Positions 25,066 through 33,821 of a stretch of 64,000 bases of DNA are shown piece after piece. The notes beneath the pieces were generated by a model, which ran no database searches, was not told the DNA's origin, and saw nothing but the letters and a program-made list of their open reading frames with translations. Every line of letters begins with the position of its first letter. The first letter of the stretch is position 1. Both the position numbers and the translations under genes were made by a program. Origin of the DNA: Candidatus Litorirhabdus singularis (GTDB lineage: Bacteria > Pseudomonadota > Gammaproteobacteria > Pseudomonadales > Halieaceae); NCBI RefSeq assembly GCF_026262625.1, contig NZ_SHNN01000005.1, forward strand, positions 62,001 to 126,000, in the 5' to 3' direction.

Positions 25066-26316
25066 ATGGATCTGGGAGTAAGTGAACGGGTTAAACCCAT
25101 ATTGGCGCAGGTGGGTGAATTTATCGACAAGGAAATTATTCCGCTGGAACAGGAGTATCACGATGAGATAGGCACCGGTGATCGCTGGCAGTTCACTGAT
25201 CGTCAGACTGAGATACTTGAGACCCTGAAAGACAAAGCCAAGGATGCCGGTCTGTGGAACTTTTTTCTCACTGAAGGGGCGCGCGGGTTTGGTCTGAATA
25301 CAGTTGAGTACGCTTATCTGGCAGAAGAGATGGGCAAGTCGTATCTGGCTGCTGAAGTCTTTAACTGTGCGGCGCCAGACACAGGCAATATGGAAGTGTT
25401 GGAGAAGTACGGTAGTGAGGCACAAAAAGAGCAGTGGTTGGTGCCGTTGTTAGACGGGCGCATTCGTTCTTGCTTCGCGATGACTGAGCCTGATATCGCC
25501 TGTTCTGATGCGACCAATGTTAGCTCAAGTGCTGTATTAGATGGCGATGAGTGGGTTATCAACGGTGAGAAGCATTATGCTTCTGGTGCGGGAGACCCAC
25601 GCTGCAAAATTTTGATTGTGATGGTCAAGACTGACCCGGATGCTGCAAAGCACGTCCAGCAATCGCAAATTTTGGTACCCATGGGTACGCCGGGCCTTGA
25701 AGTCTTGCGGCCGATGAACGTATTCTCAATGGATGACGCACCCCACGGTCACATGCATTTGAAATTTACCGATGTGCGTGTGCCCAAAGACAATATTATC
25801 CTCGGCGCTGGTCGTGGTTTTGAAATTTCTCAGGGTCGGCTTGGACCAGGTCGCATTCACCACTGTATGCGTGCTATTGGCGCTGCTGAGAAAGCGCTGG
25901 AATTACTGTGCAAGCGTTCACTGAGCCGTACGGCTTTCGGTAAGCCTTTGGCGCGTCTGGGCGGTAATATCGACATTATCGCTGATGCCCGTATGGACAT
26001 AGAGCAAGCGCGTCTATTGACCTTGAAAACAGCCTGGATGATGGACAACGTCGATGCCAAGGAAGCACGTATCTGGATCTCTATGATCAAGACCGCTGTG
26101 CCTAATATCTCTATTCGAATCGTCGACGAAGCCATTCAGATGTTTGGTGCTCTTGGTGTGTCGCAGGATACACCACTGGCGGGTATGTATATGGCGCAGC
26201 GCACCTTGCGACTTGCTGACGGTCCCGATGCCGTGCATCGTATGGTCGTTGGACGGCATGAGCTCAAGCGCTACGGTGAGCAGAACGCGGTAAACGCGAC
26301 GTTCCGTGATGGCTAA
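25066..26316 (+). CDS. Acyl-CoA dehydrogenase (long FadE-like, about 416 residues)
   Basis: The ATG at 25066 follows AGGAGAGAG, which fixes the start. Motifs are CFAMTEPDIACSDATNVSS (FAD/substrate loop), WVINGEKHYASGAGDPRCK, the SLSRTAFGKPL segment and AIQMFGALGVSQDTPLAGMY. The last helix ends in LRLADGPDAVHRMVVGRHEL, where LADGPDEVH replaces the YEGT motif as in ACAD10/11-like and other long-chain members. It forms the last gene of the operon, 13 bp after the ligase, and a strong terminator follows. It probably handles the acyl-CoA formed by that ligase or a later intermediate. Confidence 0.9.
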   Translation: MDLGVSERVKPILAQVGEFIDKEIIPLEQEYHDEIGTGDRWQFTDRQTEILETLKDKAKDAGLWNFFLTEGARGFGLNTVEYAYLAEEMGKSYLAAEVFNCAAPDTGNMEVLEKYGSEAQKEQWLVPLLDGRIRSCFAMTEPDIACSDATNVSSSAVLDGDEWVINGEKHYASGAGDPRCKILIVMVKTDPDAAKHVQQSQILVPMGTPGLEVLRPMNVFSMDDAPHGHMHLKFTDVRVPKDNIILGAGRGFEISQGRLGPGRIHHCMRAIGAAEKALELLCKRSLSRTAFGKPLARLGGNIDIIADARMDIEQARLLTLKTAWMMDNVDAKEARIWISMIKTAVPNISIRIVDEAIQMFGALGVSQDTPLAGMYMAQRTLRLADGPDAVHRMVVGRHELKRYGEQNAVNATFRDG

Positions 26317-26347
26317 GACGCGCGCTGCAAAGCACGCGTTATCAGGG

Positions 26348-26373
26348 GGTCGGCTTTGCCGGCCCTTTTTTTT
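26348..26373 (+). terminator. Intrinsic terminator of the acyl-CoA dehydrogenase operon
   Basis: GGTCGGC pairs with GCCGGCC (one G-U) around TTT and is followed by eight T. It lies just before the convergent L-2-hydroxyglutarate oxidase gene. Confidence 0.9.
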
Positions 26374-26376
26374 GCG

Positions 26377-27603
26377 CTAAATCGGGGTCGGCGTAACTAT
26401 CTGTTCACAAATATACGCACCGATGGGAATCGCGGAAGTTGCAGCCGGGGAGGGCGCATTGCAAACATGCAGGCTGCGCGGCGTGCGCTCAAACAGGAAG
26501 TCGTGCACCAGGCTGCCGTCGCGCAGCACCGCCTGCGCCCTTACTCCTGCCGGATAAGGTTGTAGGTCCGCCAGCGTGAGCTGCGGGCAATACTTTCTCA
26601 CTTGCTGTAAGTAACTGCGTTTGAACCAGGCGTTGCGCAGTTCTGCAATCCCTGGCCCTATATGTCCCGCCAGCAACTTCCAGAAGCCAGGAAACGCTAG
26701 CATAGCAGCGCTATCCTTGAGATTGAGATTGAATTTTCCGTAACCTTCACGCTTCCAGCCTAGCGCCGCATTGGGGCCCACGGTGATACTACCGTCTATC
26801 ATGCGGGTCAAATGAATACCCAGAAACGGTAGCTGCGGATCTGGTACCGGATATATCAAGTGCTTCACAAGACCTTGCCGGTGCGGTGGTAGTCGATAGT
26901 ATTCACCGCGGAACGGTATGATGCTGAACTTGGGCGTCAGACCCATTAATTCGCACAGTCGGTCTGCCATTAGACCGCCGCAGGAGATCAGAAAACGGGT
27001 TTGCAGTACGCGGCCGTTCCCTAGTTTTAGCATTACGTGATCCTTGGATTCCTCAATGGCAGTGACTTCTGAACTCAGTTGTAGGCTGCCGCTATAGCGT
27101 TCGAAGCGGCGCGCCATAGCGGCACAGATCTGGCGATAGTCAACAATCCCCGTCGCTGCAATGCGCAGTGCGCTTAGCCCGGAGAGCGTTGGCTCCAGCT
27201 GCTGCAACTGTTGCTGCTCTAACCATTCAACATTGAGTTGATTGTCCTTGGCACGCTGGAACAGCGCCCGCAAGCGCTCCAATTCGGTCAGATTGGTCGC
27301 CACCAGTAACTTTCCGCACTGTTCAAACGGAATGTTCTCTGACCTGCAAAATTCCACGGTAGCGTCGAGCCCACGGCGGCACAAGTCGGCCTTAAGACTG
27401 CCGGGTTCATAGTAGATGCCAGAATGAATGACGCCGCTATTGTGGCCGCTTTGGTGCTGGCCAATCTCGCGCTCCTTTTCCAGCAGCAAGATGCTGGCTT
27501 GTGGTTCGCGCTGTTGCAGCTGCCAAGCGGTGGAAAGGCCGACAATACCCGCACCAATCACGATGTAATCATGTTGTTCGGGATTGCCGTCAAGCGGCGG
27601 CAT
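26377..27603 (-). CDS. lhgO: L-2-hydroxyglutarate dehydrogenase/oxidase
   Basis: This 408-residue FAD enzyme oxidises L-2-hydroxyglutarate to 2-oxoglutarate, feeding electrons to the membrane quinone pool. It shows the N-terminal FAD fingerprint VIGAGIVGLSTAWQL, SGHNSGVIHSGIYYEPGS (the LhgO-type substrate/FAD loop), a mid-chain FRGEYYRL segment and the C-terminal PAGVRAQAVLRDG with LHVCNAPSPAATSAIPIG. All of these are characteristic of the LhgO/YgaF family, and the length is normal. It lies 5 bp behind the PEP-synthase-like gene on the same strand and so is likely co-transcribed with it, an unusual partnership. In E. coli lhgO partners with csiD/gab genes, none of which is here. Confidence 0.9.
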   Translation of the reverse strand: MPPLDGNPEQHDYIVIGAGIVGLSTAWQLQQREPQASILLLEKEREIGQHQSGHNSGVIHSGIYYEPGSLKADLCRRGLDATVEFCRSENIPFEQCGKLLVATNLTELERLRALFQRAKDNQLNVEWLEQQQLQQLEPTLSGLSALRIAATGIVDYRQICAAMARRFERYSGSLQLSSEVTAIEESKDHVMLKLGNGRVLQTRFLISCGGLMADRLCELMGLTPKFSIIPFRGEYYRLPPHRQGLVKHLIYPVPDPQLPFLGIHLTRMIDGSITVGPNAALGWKREGYGKFNLNLKDSAAMLAFPGFWKLLAGHIGPGIAELRNAWFKRSYLQQVRKYCPQLTLADLQPYPAGVRAQAVLRDGSLVHDFLFERTPRSLHVCNAPSPAATSAIPIGAYICEQIVTPTPI

Positions 27604-27608
27604 GCGGG

Positions 27609-30029
27609 TTAAACCGTCTCGTCGGCACTAGCCAGACGGGTGAGGACACCGTGGTCGGCATCCAGTCGAATCAAATCTCCGGTCTGGATAGCTTTGGTCG
27701 CCGTGCGCAAATTGACTATGGCAGGCAATCCGTATTCGCGGGCAATCACTGCGCCGTGAGAGACCGCGCTGCCGACGTCAGTCGCCAGCCCGGCGATTAA
27801 GCTGAAATACGGAGTCCAGCCAATATCGGTAATATGGGAAACCAGAATCTCGCCTGGTTGCAGTCCAGCAGCCTGCTCCAGGGTCAGAGCGACTCGCGCG
27901 CGTCCCTCGACCACGCCGCGGCTAACCGGGCGACCTACCAGCTGGTTAGCATCGGCAGTAGTCTGTTCTTGCAGTTCAATTGGCGAAGCGAAGCCAACGT
28001 GAATATCTTCGAATTCCAGGTGTTGTTGAAACTCTAGTGTCCGCCTTCGCAACACAGCACGCTCGGCTGCTTCAGGGTTAGGTGCGCGGCAGTAGTCGGC
28101 CAGTTCCTCTCGCGAAAAGAAATACACCAGGTCGGCGTCTTCCAGATGCCCCTCATTAACCAGCAGATCGCCTAGGTGGCGGTACCCTCGCTTAAGTCGA
28201 TAAGTGGCTTCTACCAGCATTGATTTGGTTTCCTCTCGCTGGCGAATCGCTTTGTGGGCAGCAGGCAACAACTTTCGTAGCGCCAGGCTTAGCTGAGTCA
28301 TATCTACGCTATTGGCTGCCTTGGGTCGGTAGGCACCGTTAAGGCGCGAGGCGATGGCTGCCTGCATGGTAGTAACAACTTGTTGTGGTTGTTCGCGCCA
28401 GGCTTTCTCGCGGACGCAGAGCTCCCGATAGCCACGATGTCCATGCTCGTCGAGGAATTTTCGAAAAGCGCTACCCGCAGCGGCGGCAGGCTCAGACTCT
28501 AACCATGCAAGACCCTCTTCGGTGCTGCATTTACGGAACCACTGTCCCTGTTCTGCATCAACGGCAATGAGGTCGACCACCTGATCGAGTTGCTGCAGCA
28601 TGACTGCGCTTTCTACGTTCTCGGCGCCGGCCAGCAGGCGCGCAGCCTCACCTTGCAGAGCCGCGGCTTGCTCGGGGTTGGGGTTTTTTATCCCTCCCGA
28701 GACTATGCCCTGAATAACGCCCTCCATCAGGCCCGAATAGGCAGAGGAGCGCAGATGAACCTCGTCCGCCTCCAGCAGCCAGGGGAACTGGAGTTCCATC
28801 TCCTCCATCATTTGCAGGGAGCTGTCATGGAAAACGACGTTAAAGTTTTCAAAGCGGGTATAGAATTCCGCCAGCACTTTACTGGCGCGCAAGCAGTAGC
28901 GGAGGAATCTGACGCTACCCCACCAGCGTTGCGGCAGTGGTCTTTTGTCGAGGGGTTCTTGCAGCTCCGGTACGGGCCGGCCGCACAGAGTTTGTGCCAT
29001 AACTTCGGCATTGGTCAGGGAGACATTGCGGGCGGCAGCCAAACCGCCGCTGAGATTGATAAACATGTGGCCATAAAACAGATTGATCTGAGTCCAATCC
29101 TGGGTAATGGCAGGGCGTCTGGCATAGCTCACGTGCATATGCTGCATCCCGTGTTCTATAGCCCGACCCTGAGTAGAAAAGGTCAGTGGACATACCGGCC
29201 CTGGCATCATTTCGCCGACATTGCAGCGGGTGATAACTGCGTCTGCTGCTATCGGTGTGTAATTGTCGTTCAGGTCAACGCCGAGTGTAGTGATAGGCCT
29301 GGCTTGCAGCCAGAACAGCTGGCCATCGGCGTCAAAGGCCCACTCCATATCCAGTGGCGCACCATGGCTAACGACCGCGGCACGAGCTTGCTCAGCCAGT
29401 GTCTTGATTTGAAGGGGAGAGAGTATGGGTTCTACGTCCACTAAATCGCTGAGAACCAGTTGATTGTCCCTGTCCAGCAAGTAGTGATCTGGGGTCTGCT
29501 CACCGCTCACCAGAGCCTCACCGAGCCCGGTTACTGCATCGATGACCATGCGATCATGGCGGCCTGTGACCGGGTCAGCGCTGAATAAAACCCCGGCGCT
29601 GGCTGCTGCCACCATCTGTTGCACCACCACGCACATCCGAACATCGCCCAGCTGCGCCTGATCTTCATTGTAAGCATCGGCGCGCTCGGAGTGCAGGGAG
29701 TCAACGCAGCGTGTAATTGCTTGTCGCAGATCGGCTTCGCCCTCTACGTCCAAAACGGTTTCATACTGCCCCGCGAAGGAGGCCTGATCGCCGTCTTCGC
29801 CAAGCGCCGACGAACGCACTGCGACACGGCCACCGCCAAGCTCAGCATAGGCGTGATCCAGATTCAGCGGAAAACGGGTGCCCTCGGCATTCACAATAAC
29901 GAACGCTTGCGGTACTTGGAGGCCCATAGCAACAAGCTCAGCTAGCCCACGGGCCTTGCCGCCGACGGCTTCATCGGAGATGTTCTCGATACTGATTATG
30001 TGGGGTTGGTCGTGCGAGTTAGCGAGCAA
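27609..30029 (-). CDS. PEP-synthase/rifampicin-phosphotransferase-like dikinase
   Basis: This 806-residue protein starts with TTG; no clear ribosome site is seen. The N-terminal ATP-grasp domain (about 1-280) shows VGGKARGLAEL, VAVRSSALGEDGDQASFAGQYETVL and MEWAFDADGQLFWLQARP. A long middle region (about 280-690) has no motif I can name. The C-terminal swivelling domain has GSAVSHGAVIAREYGLPAIV with the phospho-carrier histidine. There is no C-terminal PEP-binding TIM barrel, so the layout is that of rifampicin phosphotransferase rather than true PEP synthase (which has the barrel). It probably transfers a phosphate from ATP to an unknown acceptor bound by the middle region. Antibiotic resistance cannot be asserted. 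Confidence 0.78.
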   Translation of the reverse strand: MLANSHDQPHIISIENISDEAVGGKARGLAELVAMGLQVPQAFVIVNAEGTRFPLNLDHAYAELGGGRVAVRSSALGEDGDQASFAGQYETVLDVEGEADLRQAITRCVDSLHSERADAYNEDQAQLGDVRMCVVVQQMVAAASAGVLFSADPVTGRHDRMVIDAVTGLGEALVSGEQTPDHYLLDRDNQLVLSDLVDVEPILSPLQIKTLAEQARAAVVSHGAPLDMEWAFDADGQLFWLQARPITTLGVDLNDNYTPIAADAVITRCNVGEMMPGPVCPLTFSTQGRAIEHGMQHMHVSYARRPAITQDWTQINLFYGHMFINLSGGLAAARNVSLTNAEVMAQTLCGRPVPELQEPLDKRPLPQRWWGSVRFLRYCLRASKVLAEFYTRFENFNVVFHDSSLQMMEEMELQFPWLLEADEVHLRSSAYSGLMEGVIQGIVSGGIKNPNPEQAAALQGEAARLLAGAENVESAVMLQQLDQVVDLIAVDAEQGQWFRKCSTEEGLAWLESEPAAAAGSAFRKFLDEHGHRGYRELCVREKAWREQPQQVVTTMQAAIASRLNGAYRPKAANSVDMTQLSLALRKLLPAAHKAIRQREETKSMLVEATYRLKRGYRHLGDLLVNEGHLEDADLVYFFSREELADYCRAPNPEAAERAVLRRRTLEFQQHLEFEDIHVGFASPIELQEQTTADANQLVGRPVSRGVVEGRARVALTLEQAAGLQPGEILVSHITDIGWTPYFSLIAGLATDVGSAVSHGAVIAREYGLPAIVNLRTATKAIQTGDLIRLDADHGVLTRLASADETV

Positions 30030-30205
30030 CTTATTCTACCGGTAGCTATGACAGGGGTAGTTTACCGAGATTCACCCTGACGCGGCAGTCCCATAATGGA
30101 TCATGAATGAATTGGCGGACGTTAGTTTAAAAGTATATGGTAGCCGTTCTTTTGACCTCCGGCTGTGGTTGCACCACGCTGGACCAGCCGGGACCCCTAA
30201 CGCTT

Positions 30206-31006
30206 ATGAATGACGTGTGGTTGCGAGCCAGTTGTGAACTCTCATTTCATGTGACGGCGCCTACTGCGATGGTGTTTATGCTGCGTCCGCGCAGTGATGC
30301 TCGGCAGTGGGTAGCTTCAGAGAAGTACCAGCTGGAACCCGCCTTGCGGGTTGATGAGTACACGGACAGTTTCTCCAATTTGTGCCAGCGGTTGATTGCT
30401 CCGGTGGGCGATTTCTATATTTCTACCGAGGCGGAGGTTTTGGTTGCGCCGACGCCGCCAGGCGATACCACTGCGGGTTTTGATGACGTCTCCAACCTGC
30501 CACAGGACGTATACTCTTATCTGCTACCCAGCCGTTACTGTGAGTCTGATCGTTTTGGAGCAATGGCTCAGGAGCTGGTTATCGGCTGTGTACCCGGCTA
30601 CGGTCAGGTGCAGGCAATTGTGGCCTGGGTACAGGAAAATATTGCCTATGTGCCGCTGAGCAGTACCTATCCCGTGTCCGCGGTTGAGGTAAATGCGCGT
30701 CGTGAAGGTGTGTGTCGAGATCTGGCCCAGGTCTGTATCGCCCTCTGTCGGGCCCTGTGTATTCCAGCGCGGCTGGTAGTGGGGTATTTACACCAACTGG
30801 AGCCCATGGATGTGCATGCCTGGTTCGAGGTTTATGTTGGGGGCCGCTGGCACACGTTTGATCCAACCTGTAATCCAGAGCTGGATGCGCGCATTGCTAT
30901 AGCACAAGGCCGGGATGCGGCGGATGTGGCGCTGTACAATCAGTTTGGCCCGCTGCTGCTGCCACAGCGTATGGAGGTAACAGTGGAACGCGTGGAACAC
31001 AAGTAA
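30206..31006 (+). CDS. Transglutaminase-like cysteine peptidase of the Anbu cluster
   Basis: The protein is 266 residues from ATG at 30206; an in-frame ATG at 30137 would add 23 residues of unlikely character, and neither start has a clear ribosome site. The N-terminal beta domain (CELSFHVTAPTAMVFMLRPR) and the transglutaminase core are typical of bacterial COG1305 proteins. The triad is visible: Cys in REGVCRDLAQ, His in DVHAWFEVYV and Asp in WHTFDPTCN. Members in this context are thought to act as peptidases or amide-forming enzymes on peptides made by the ATP-grasp/alpha-E pair. It is followed after 88 bp by the Anbu gene in the same direction. Confidence 0.87.
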   Translation: MNDVWLRASCELSFHVTAPTAMVFMLRPRSDARQWVASEKYQLEPALRVDEYTDSFSNLCQRLIAPVGDFYISTEAEVLVAPTPPGDTTAGFDDVSNLPQDVYSYLLPSRYCESDRFGAMAQELVIGCVPGYGQVQAIVAWVQENIAYVPLSSTYPVSAVEVNARREGVCRDLAQVCIALCRALCIPARLVVGYLHQLEPMDVHAWFEVYVGGRWHTFDPTCNPELDARIAIAQGRDAADVALYNQFGPLLLPQRMEVTVERVEHK

Positions 31007-31094
31007 ATGAGGTTTTTTTATCTGATTCCTTCCCGCTCGGAAACCTGCTAAGTTGTCCTCTTCCAGCTTAGGCTGAGCGAATCAAAGACTCTAT

Positions 31095-31859
31095 ATGACC
31101 TACTGCGTTGCTATTGCCACCGATGATGGCCTGGTATTTTGTTCCGACTCCCGCACCAATGCAGGACCAGATGTTCTGTCCTCTTACAGCAAGATGCATG
31201 TCTATAACCTGGACAAAGACCGCATGGTGGTGGTGCTGAGTGCCGGCAATTTGGCCACTACACAAGCGGTTATCAGCCATTTGGATAACGATCTGGAACT
31301 AGAGGACGGAGACTCTCTGCACAGCTGCAAAAAAATGACTGACGTTGCTAAATATGTGGCCCGCGTTAGCCGTGAACAGCAAGAGCAAGCCAAGGACTCC
31401 ACCGGCAATGCTGAAATTAACACCTCCGCCACTTTTATCGTGGGTGGTCAGATCCGTGGCTGTGATCCTGCTATTTACCTGATTTACTCGGCAGGTAATT
31501 ATATTTCGGTGTCAGATGAGACGTCGTATCTGCAGATTGGTGAAAGTAAGTACGGTAAACCGATTCTGGATCGCATTTTGGGTCCAGGTACCGGGCTGGA
31601 GGATGCAGCTCGTTGCGCCCTGGTATCAATGGACTCTACCATTGCTGCCAACGCCACGGTGGGCCCACCGATTGAGGTGTTGGTCTACGAAAACGATACT
31701 TTCGAAAGTGATCACTACATCAAGCTGGCCGCTGAGGACTCCTATCTGCTGAGTCTGCGCCGCAGTTGGAGTGAAGTGATTCAAAGCGCGTTCCGCGAGC
31801 TGCCGCAGTTTGAGTGGGAAAAGCGCTCGGCCCCAGTATTGCAAGCCATCACTGATTAA
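31095..31859 (+). CDS. Anbu, proteasome-type peptidase (ancestral beta subunit)
   Basis: This 254-residue protein begins MTYCVAIATDDGLVFCSDSR. After removal of Met1 the N-terminal Thr would be the nucleophile of an Ntn hydrolase, and SDSRTNAGPD with the SAGN segment further on is the Anbu signature. Anbu is related to HslV and proteasome beta subunits and assembles into open-ring or helical particles with weak or no known peptidase activity. The genes around it (transglutaminase, zinc metallopeptidase, alpha-E protein, ATP-grasp ligase) are the usual Anbu companions. Its 3' end overlaps the convergent metallopeptidase gene by 11 bp. Substrate unknown. Confidence 0.92.
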   Translation: MTYCVAIATDDGLVFCSDSRTNAGPDVLSSYSKMHVYNLDKDRMVVVLSAGNLATTQAVISHLDNDLELEDGDSLHSCKKMTDVAKYVARVSREQQEQAKDSTGNAEINTSATFIVGGQIRGCDPAIYLIYSAGNYISVSDETSYLQIGESKYGKPILDRILGPGTGLEDAARCALVSMDSTIAANATVGPPIEVLVYENDTFESDHYIKLAAEDSYLLSLRRSWSEVIQSAFRELPQFEWEKRSAPVLQAITD

Positions 31860-32889
31860 CGCTAGCCGCAGTTCTTCCTGCGCTGATGGCGGCGTGCACA
31901 TATTCCAGCTTCGCTGCCACATTCTCTGAAATCACAAACGGATAGGGGTCGCCGACGCCAAGACTTCGGTTGACCTCGTTCAGGCTCAGAATCAAAGTAC
32001 CCCAGGCATCGAGCTGGTCGTTCAGTGTTAGCTGACGCACGTCGTTGTCTAGCAGGCCGTGGTGGTAGGCGGTTTCCAGTGTGTCTTGCAGGTGCAAGTA
32101 ATGCGCAAAGCATTCGGCCCAGTCTTCCATGGCATGGCTGCTGGCATAGGCGCTGATATAGTTGTGTTGCCAGTTGTTAGGCGGGCCCGACTGGTAGTAG
32201 GCACCCATCGTCGTGTTGTAATCCAGATTGGGGTCGCCAAATAGCTGCTGAAATGCCCCGCTGTCCGTGACCAGCTGCAGAAAGAAATAGTGACCCGCCT
32301 CATGTCTGAAATGACCGAGCAGGGTGCGGTAGCGTTCACCGTTGAGTTCGCGCTGTTGGACTCTGCCCACTTCATCCGCTTCCATGATATTGATAGTGAT
32401 GACGCCATTTTTATGGCCGGTGCTTACAAAATGTTCCAGCACATCAGGGTGACTGCGCTTATCCTCCATGAATTCAAAACGCATGGGCCCAGCGCGATTG
32501 GTTTCGGCGCGCTGCGGTTGCAGACCCAGCTCGGATAGCCCACTGATCATGCGCCGCTTCGCCGCTTCCAGGCGCTTCCAGGCAAGCAGATTTTGTGGTC
32601 GCTGCTCTACGATAGGTACAATCAGGTTGAGTCGACAGGTGGAGCATAGCGTATCTGCTGCTGCACTTGTCGAATGCGCAACTGCACCGTTGCATACTTG
32701 ATGCTCGCTGCGGTTGCGACACAGCGAATAGACCGCGCCGCTGGCATCTACCCATTCACCCTTGGCGCCGCTTTGCAGAGACAGCATCTGCCGCTGCATG
32801 GGTTCGTAGGCGAGGGTGCGGCCACACTGGATGCAGTCGGTGTTATCGCAAAAAATAGTCTGTCCGCAGCTACAGGAGAATGGCTTCAA
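31849..32889 (-). CDS. Zinc-binding metallopeptidase with N-terminal zinc ribbons (DUF2248/Peptidase_Mx-like)
   Basis: This 346-residue protein has paired cysteines (CSCG..CDNTDCIQCGR and later CSTCRL), suggesting zinc ribbons in residues 1-90. The zincin motif HEAGH follows in FRHEAGHYFFLQL near residue 197, with a downstream SHAMEDWAECFAHYLHLQD whose Glu and His could complete the zinc site. This matches the putative zinc-binding metallopeptidase family. It is the last gene of the minus-strand unit with the ATP-grasp and alpha-E genes, two bases after the latter, and converges on Anbu. Probably cytoplasmic; a role in trimming a modified peptide or protein is inference. Confidence 0.83.
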   Translation of the reverse strand: MKPFSCSCGQTIFCDNTDCIQCGRTLAYEPMQRQMLSLQSGAKGEWVDASGAVYSLCRNRSEHQVCNGAVAHSTSAAADTLCSTCRLNLIVPIVEQRPQNLLAWKRLEAAKRRMISGLSELGLQPQRAETNRAGPMRFEFMEDKRSHPDVLEHFVSTGHKNGVITINIMEADEVGRVQQRELNGERYRTLLGHFRHEAGHYFFLQLVTDSGAFQQLFGDPNLDYNTTMGAYYQSGPPNNWQHNYISAYASSHAMEDWAECFAHYLHLQDTLETAYHHGLLDNDVRQLTLNDQLDAWGTLILSLNEVNRSLGVGDPYPFVISENVAAKLEYVHAAISAGRTAASVNQ

Positions 32890-32891
32890 GG

Positions 32892-33821
32892 CTATTGGTC
32901 CGGGCTGAGCCAGGTTTCTGTAATAATGCCGCCGATCGCCTGCAGGTGCAGCTGCATGTCATCGATAAACTGATGTAAGTCGTCTCCGGCCAGCTCACTG
33001 CAGTCAGTAGCATCTAACTCGGCCAACACTGAGCGCAGCAATTTCAAAGCTCGACCGCTGCGCGGTAACAGCTTCATGCTGGATTCGACCTCTCGCAGGC
33101 AATAACCCAAAGCTCGTGGAAACTCGTTACTGGCCAGTAAAAACTCGACGACGTCTGGCGGATTAACGCGTGCCCGTACCCCGAGTCGATAGCTTTGGTA
33201 AGCACTGAGTGAACGCAATACGCTGATCCACAACATGTTTTGGTAGGGCAGGCCTTCATCGCTCATGCTAGTGAGGTCTGCCGATGCGACATCGATTATG
33301 CGAGTCGTCATATCGGCGCGTTCCAGTGCGCTACCCATGCGTACGAATTGATAGGCGGCGTCGTGATTCATGGTGCCAGACAGGTTGCCCGAAATCTGTT
33401 GGCAGGTGTTGATGACCCCGTTGAGTACCGCGTGCCGCGAGCCCTTGGCTAAGGGTTTGTTGGAGCGTCTGGCAACACTGAGATAGAGGCTGTTGACCTG
33501 TACCCAGGTTTCGCTGGGCATGATTTCCCGCGTGGTACGCATGTTTTCCCGGGCGGCGGTGAGGGCGCTGATGATGGACGAAGGATTACCGCGTTCGCTG
33601 AAGGCGAAGCTGACGATATTTTTCTCGTTGGCGACGCCCGGTGTTTGCGCAAAGGTGGACTGTGCCCCTAGCACTTCCAGTAACCGGTCCCAGCCGGGCT
33701 GGGCTTTGCGGGGCATATCCAATGAGGACTGGTGCCAGACCAGAATCAGGCGCGCGGTGTCCTCTGCGCGCTCCAGGTAACGTGCCAGCCAGTATAAACG
33801 CTCTGCGACTCTTGAAAGCAT
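32892..33821 (-). CDS. Alpha-E domain protein (DUF403)
   Basis: This 309-residue all-helical protein opens with MLSRVAERLYWLARYLERAE, the alpha-E signature, and carries the repeated charged helices of the family (TARLILVWHQ, RENMRTTREIMPSETW, MGSALERADMTTRIID). It is almost always encoded next to circularly permuted ATP-grasp proteins, as here, where its start codon overlaps the upstream stop by one base (TGATG). The pair has been predicted in comparative genomics (amidoligase/ATP-grasp surveys) to make peptides or peptide tags. No enzymatic residues are established; it may be a scaffold or second active domain. Confidence 0.9.
   Translation of the reverse strand: MLSRVAERLYWLARYLERAEDTARLILVWHQSSLDMPRKAQPGWDRLLEVLGAQSTFAQTPGVANEKNIVSFAFSERGNPSSIISALTAARENMRTTREIMPSETWVQVNSLYLSVARRSNKPLAKGSRHAVLNGVINTCQQISGNLSGTMNHDAAYQFVRMGSALERADMTTRIIDVASADLTSMSDEGLPYQNMLWISVLRSLSAYQSYRLGVRARVNPPDVVEFLLASNEFPRALGYCLREVESSMKLLPRSGRALKLLRSVLAELDATDCSELAGDDLHQFIDDMQLHLQAIGGIITETWLSPDQ

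Noticed and set aside
30137-30205. Upstream extension of the transglutaminase (from ATG at 30137)
   Set aside because: The extra residues (Cys/Gly/Thr-rich) do not resemble a signal peptide with a cleavage site or the family N-terminus. ATG at 30206 begins where the conserved domain begins.
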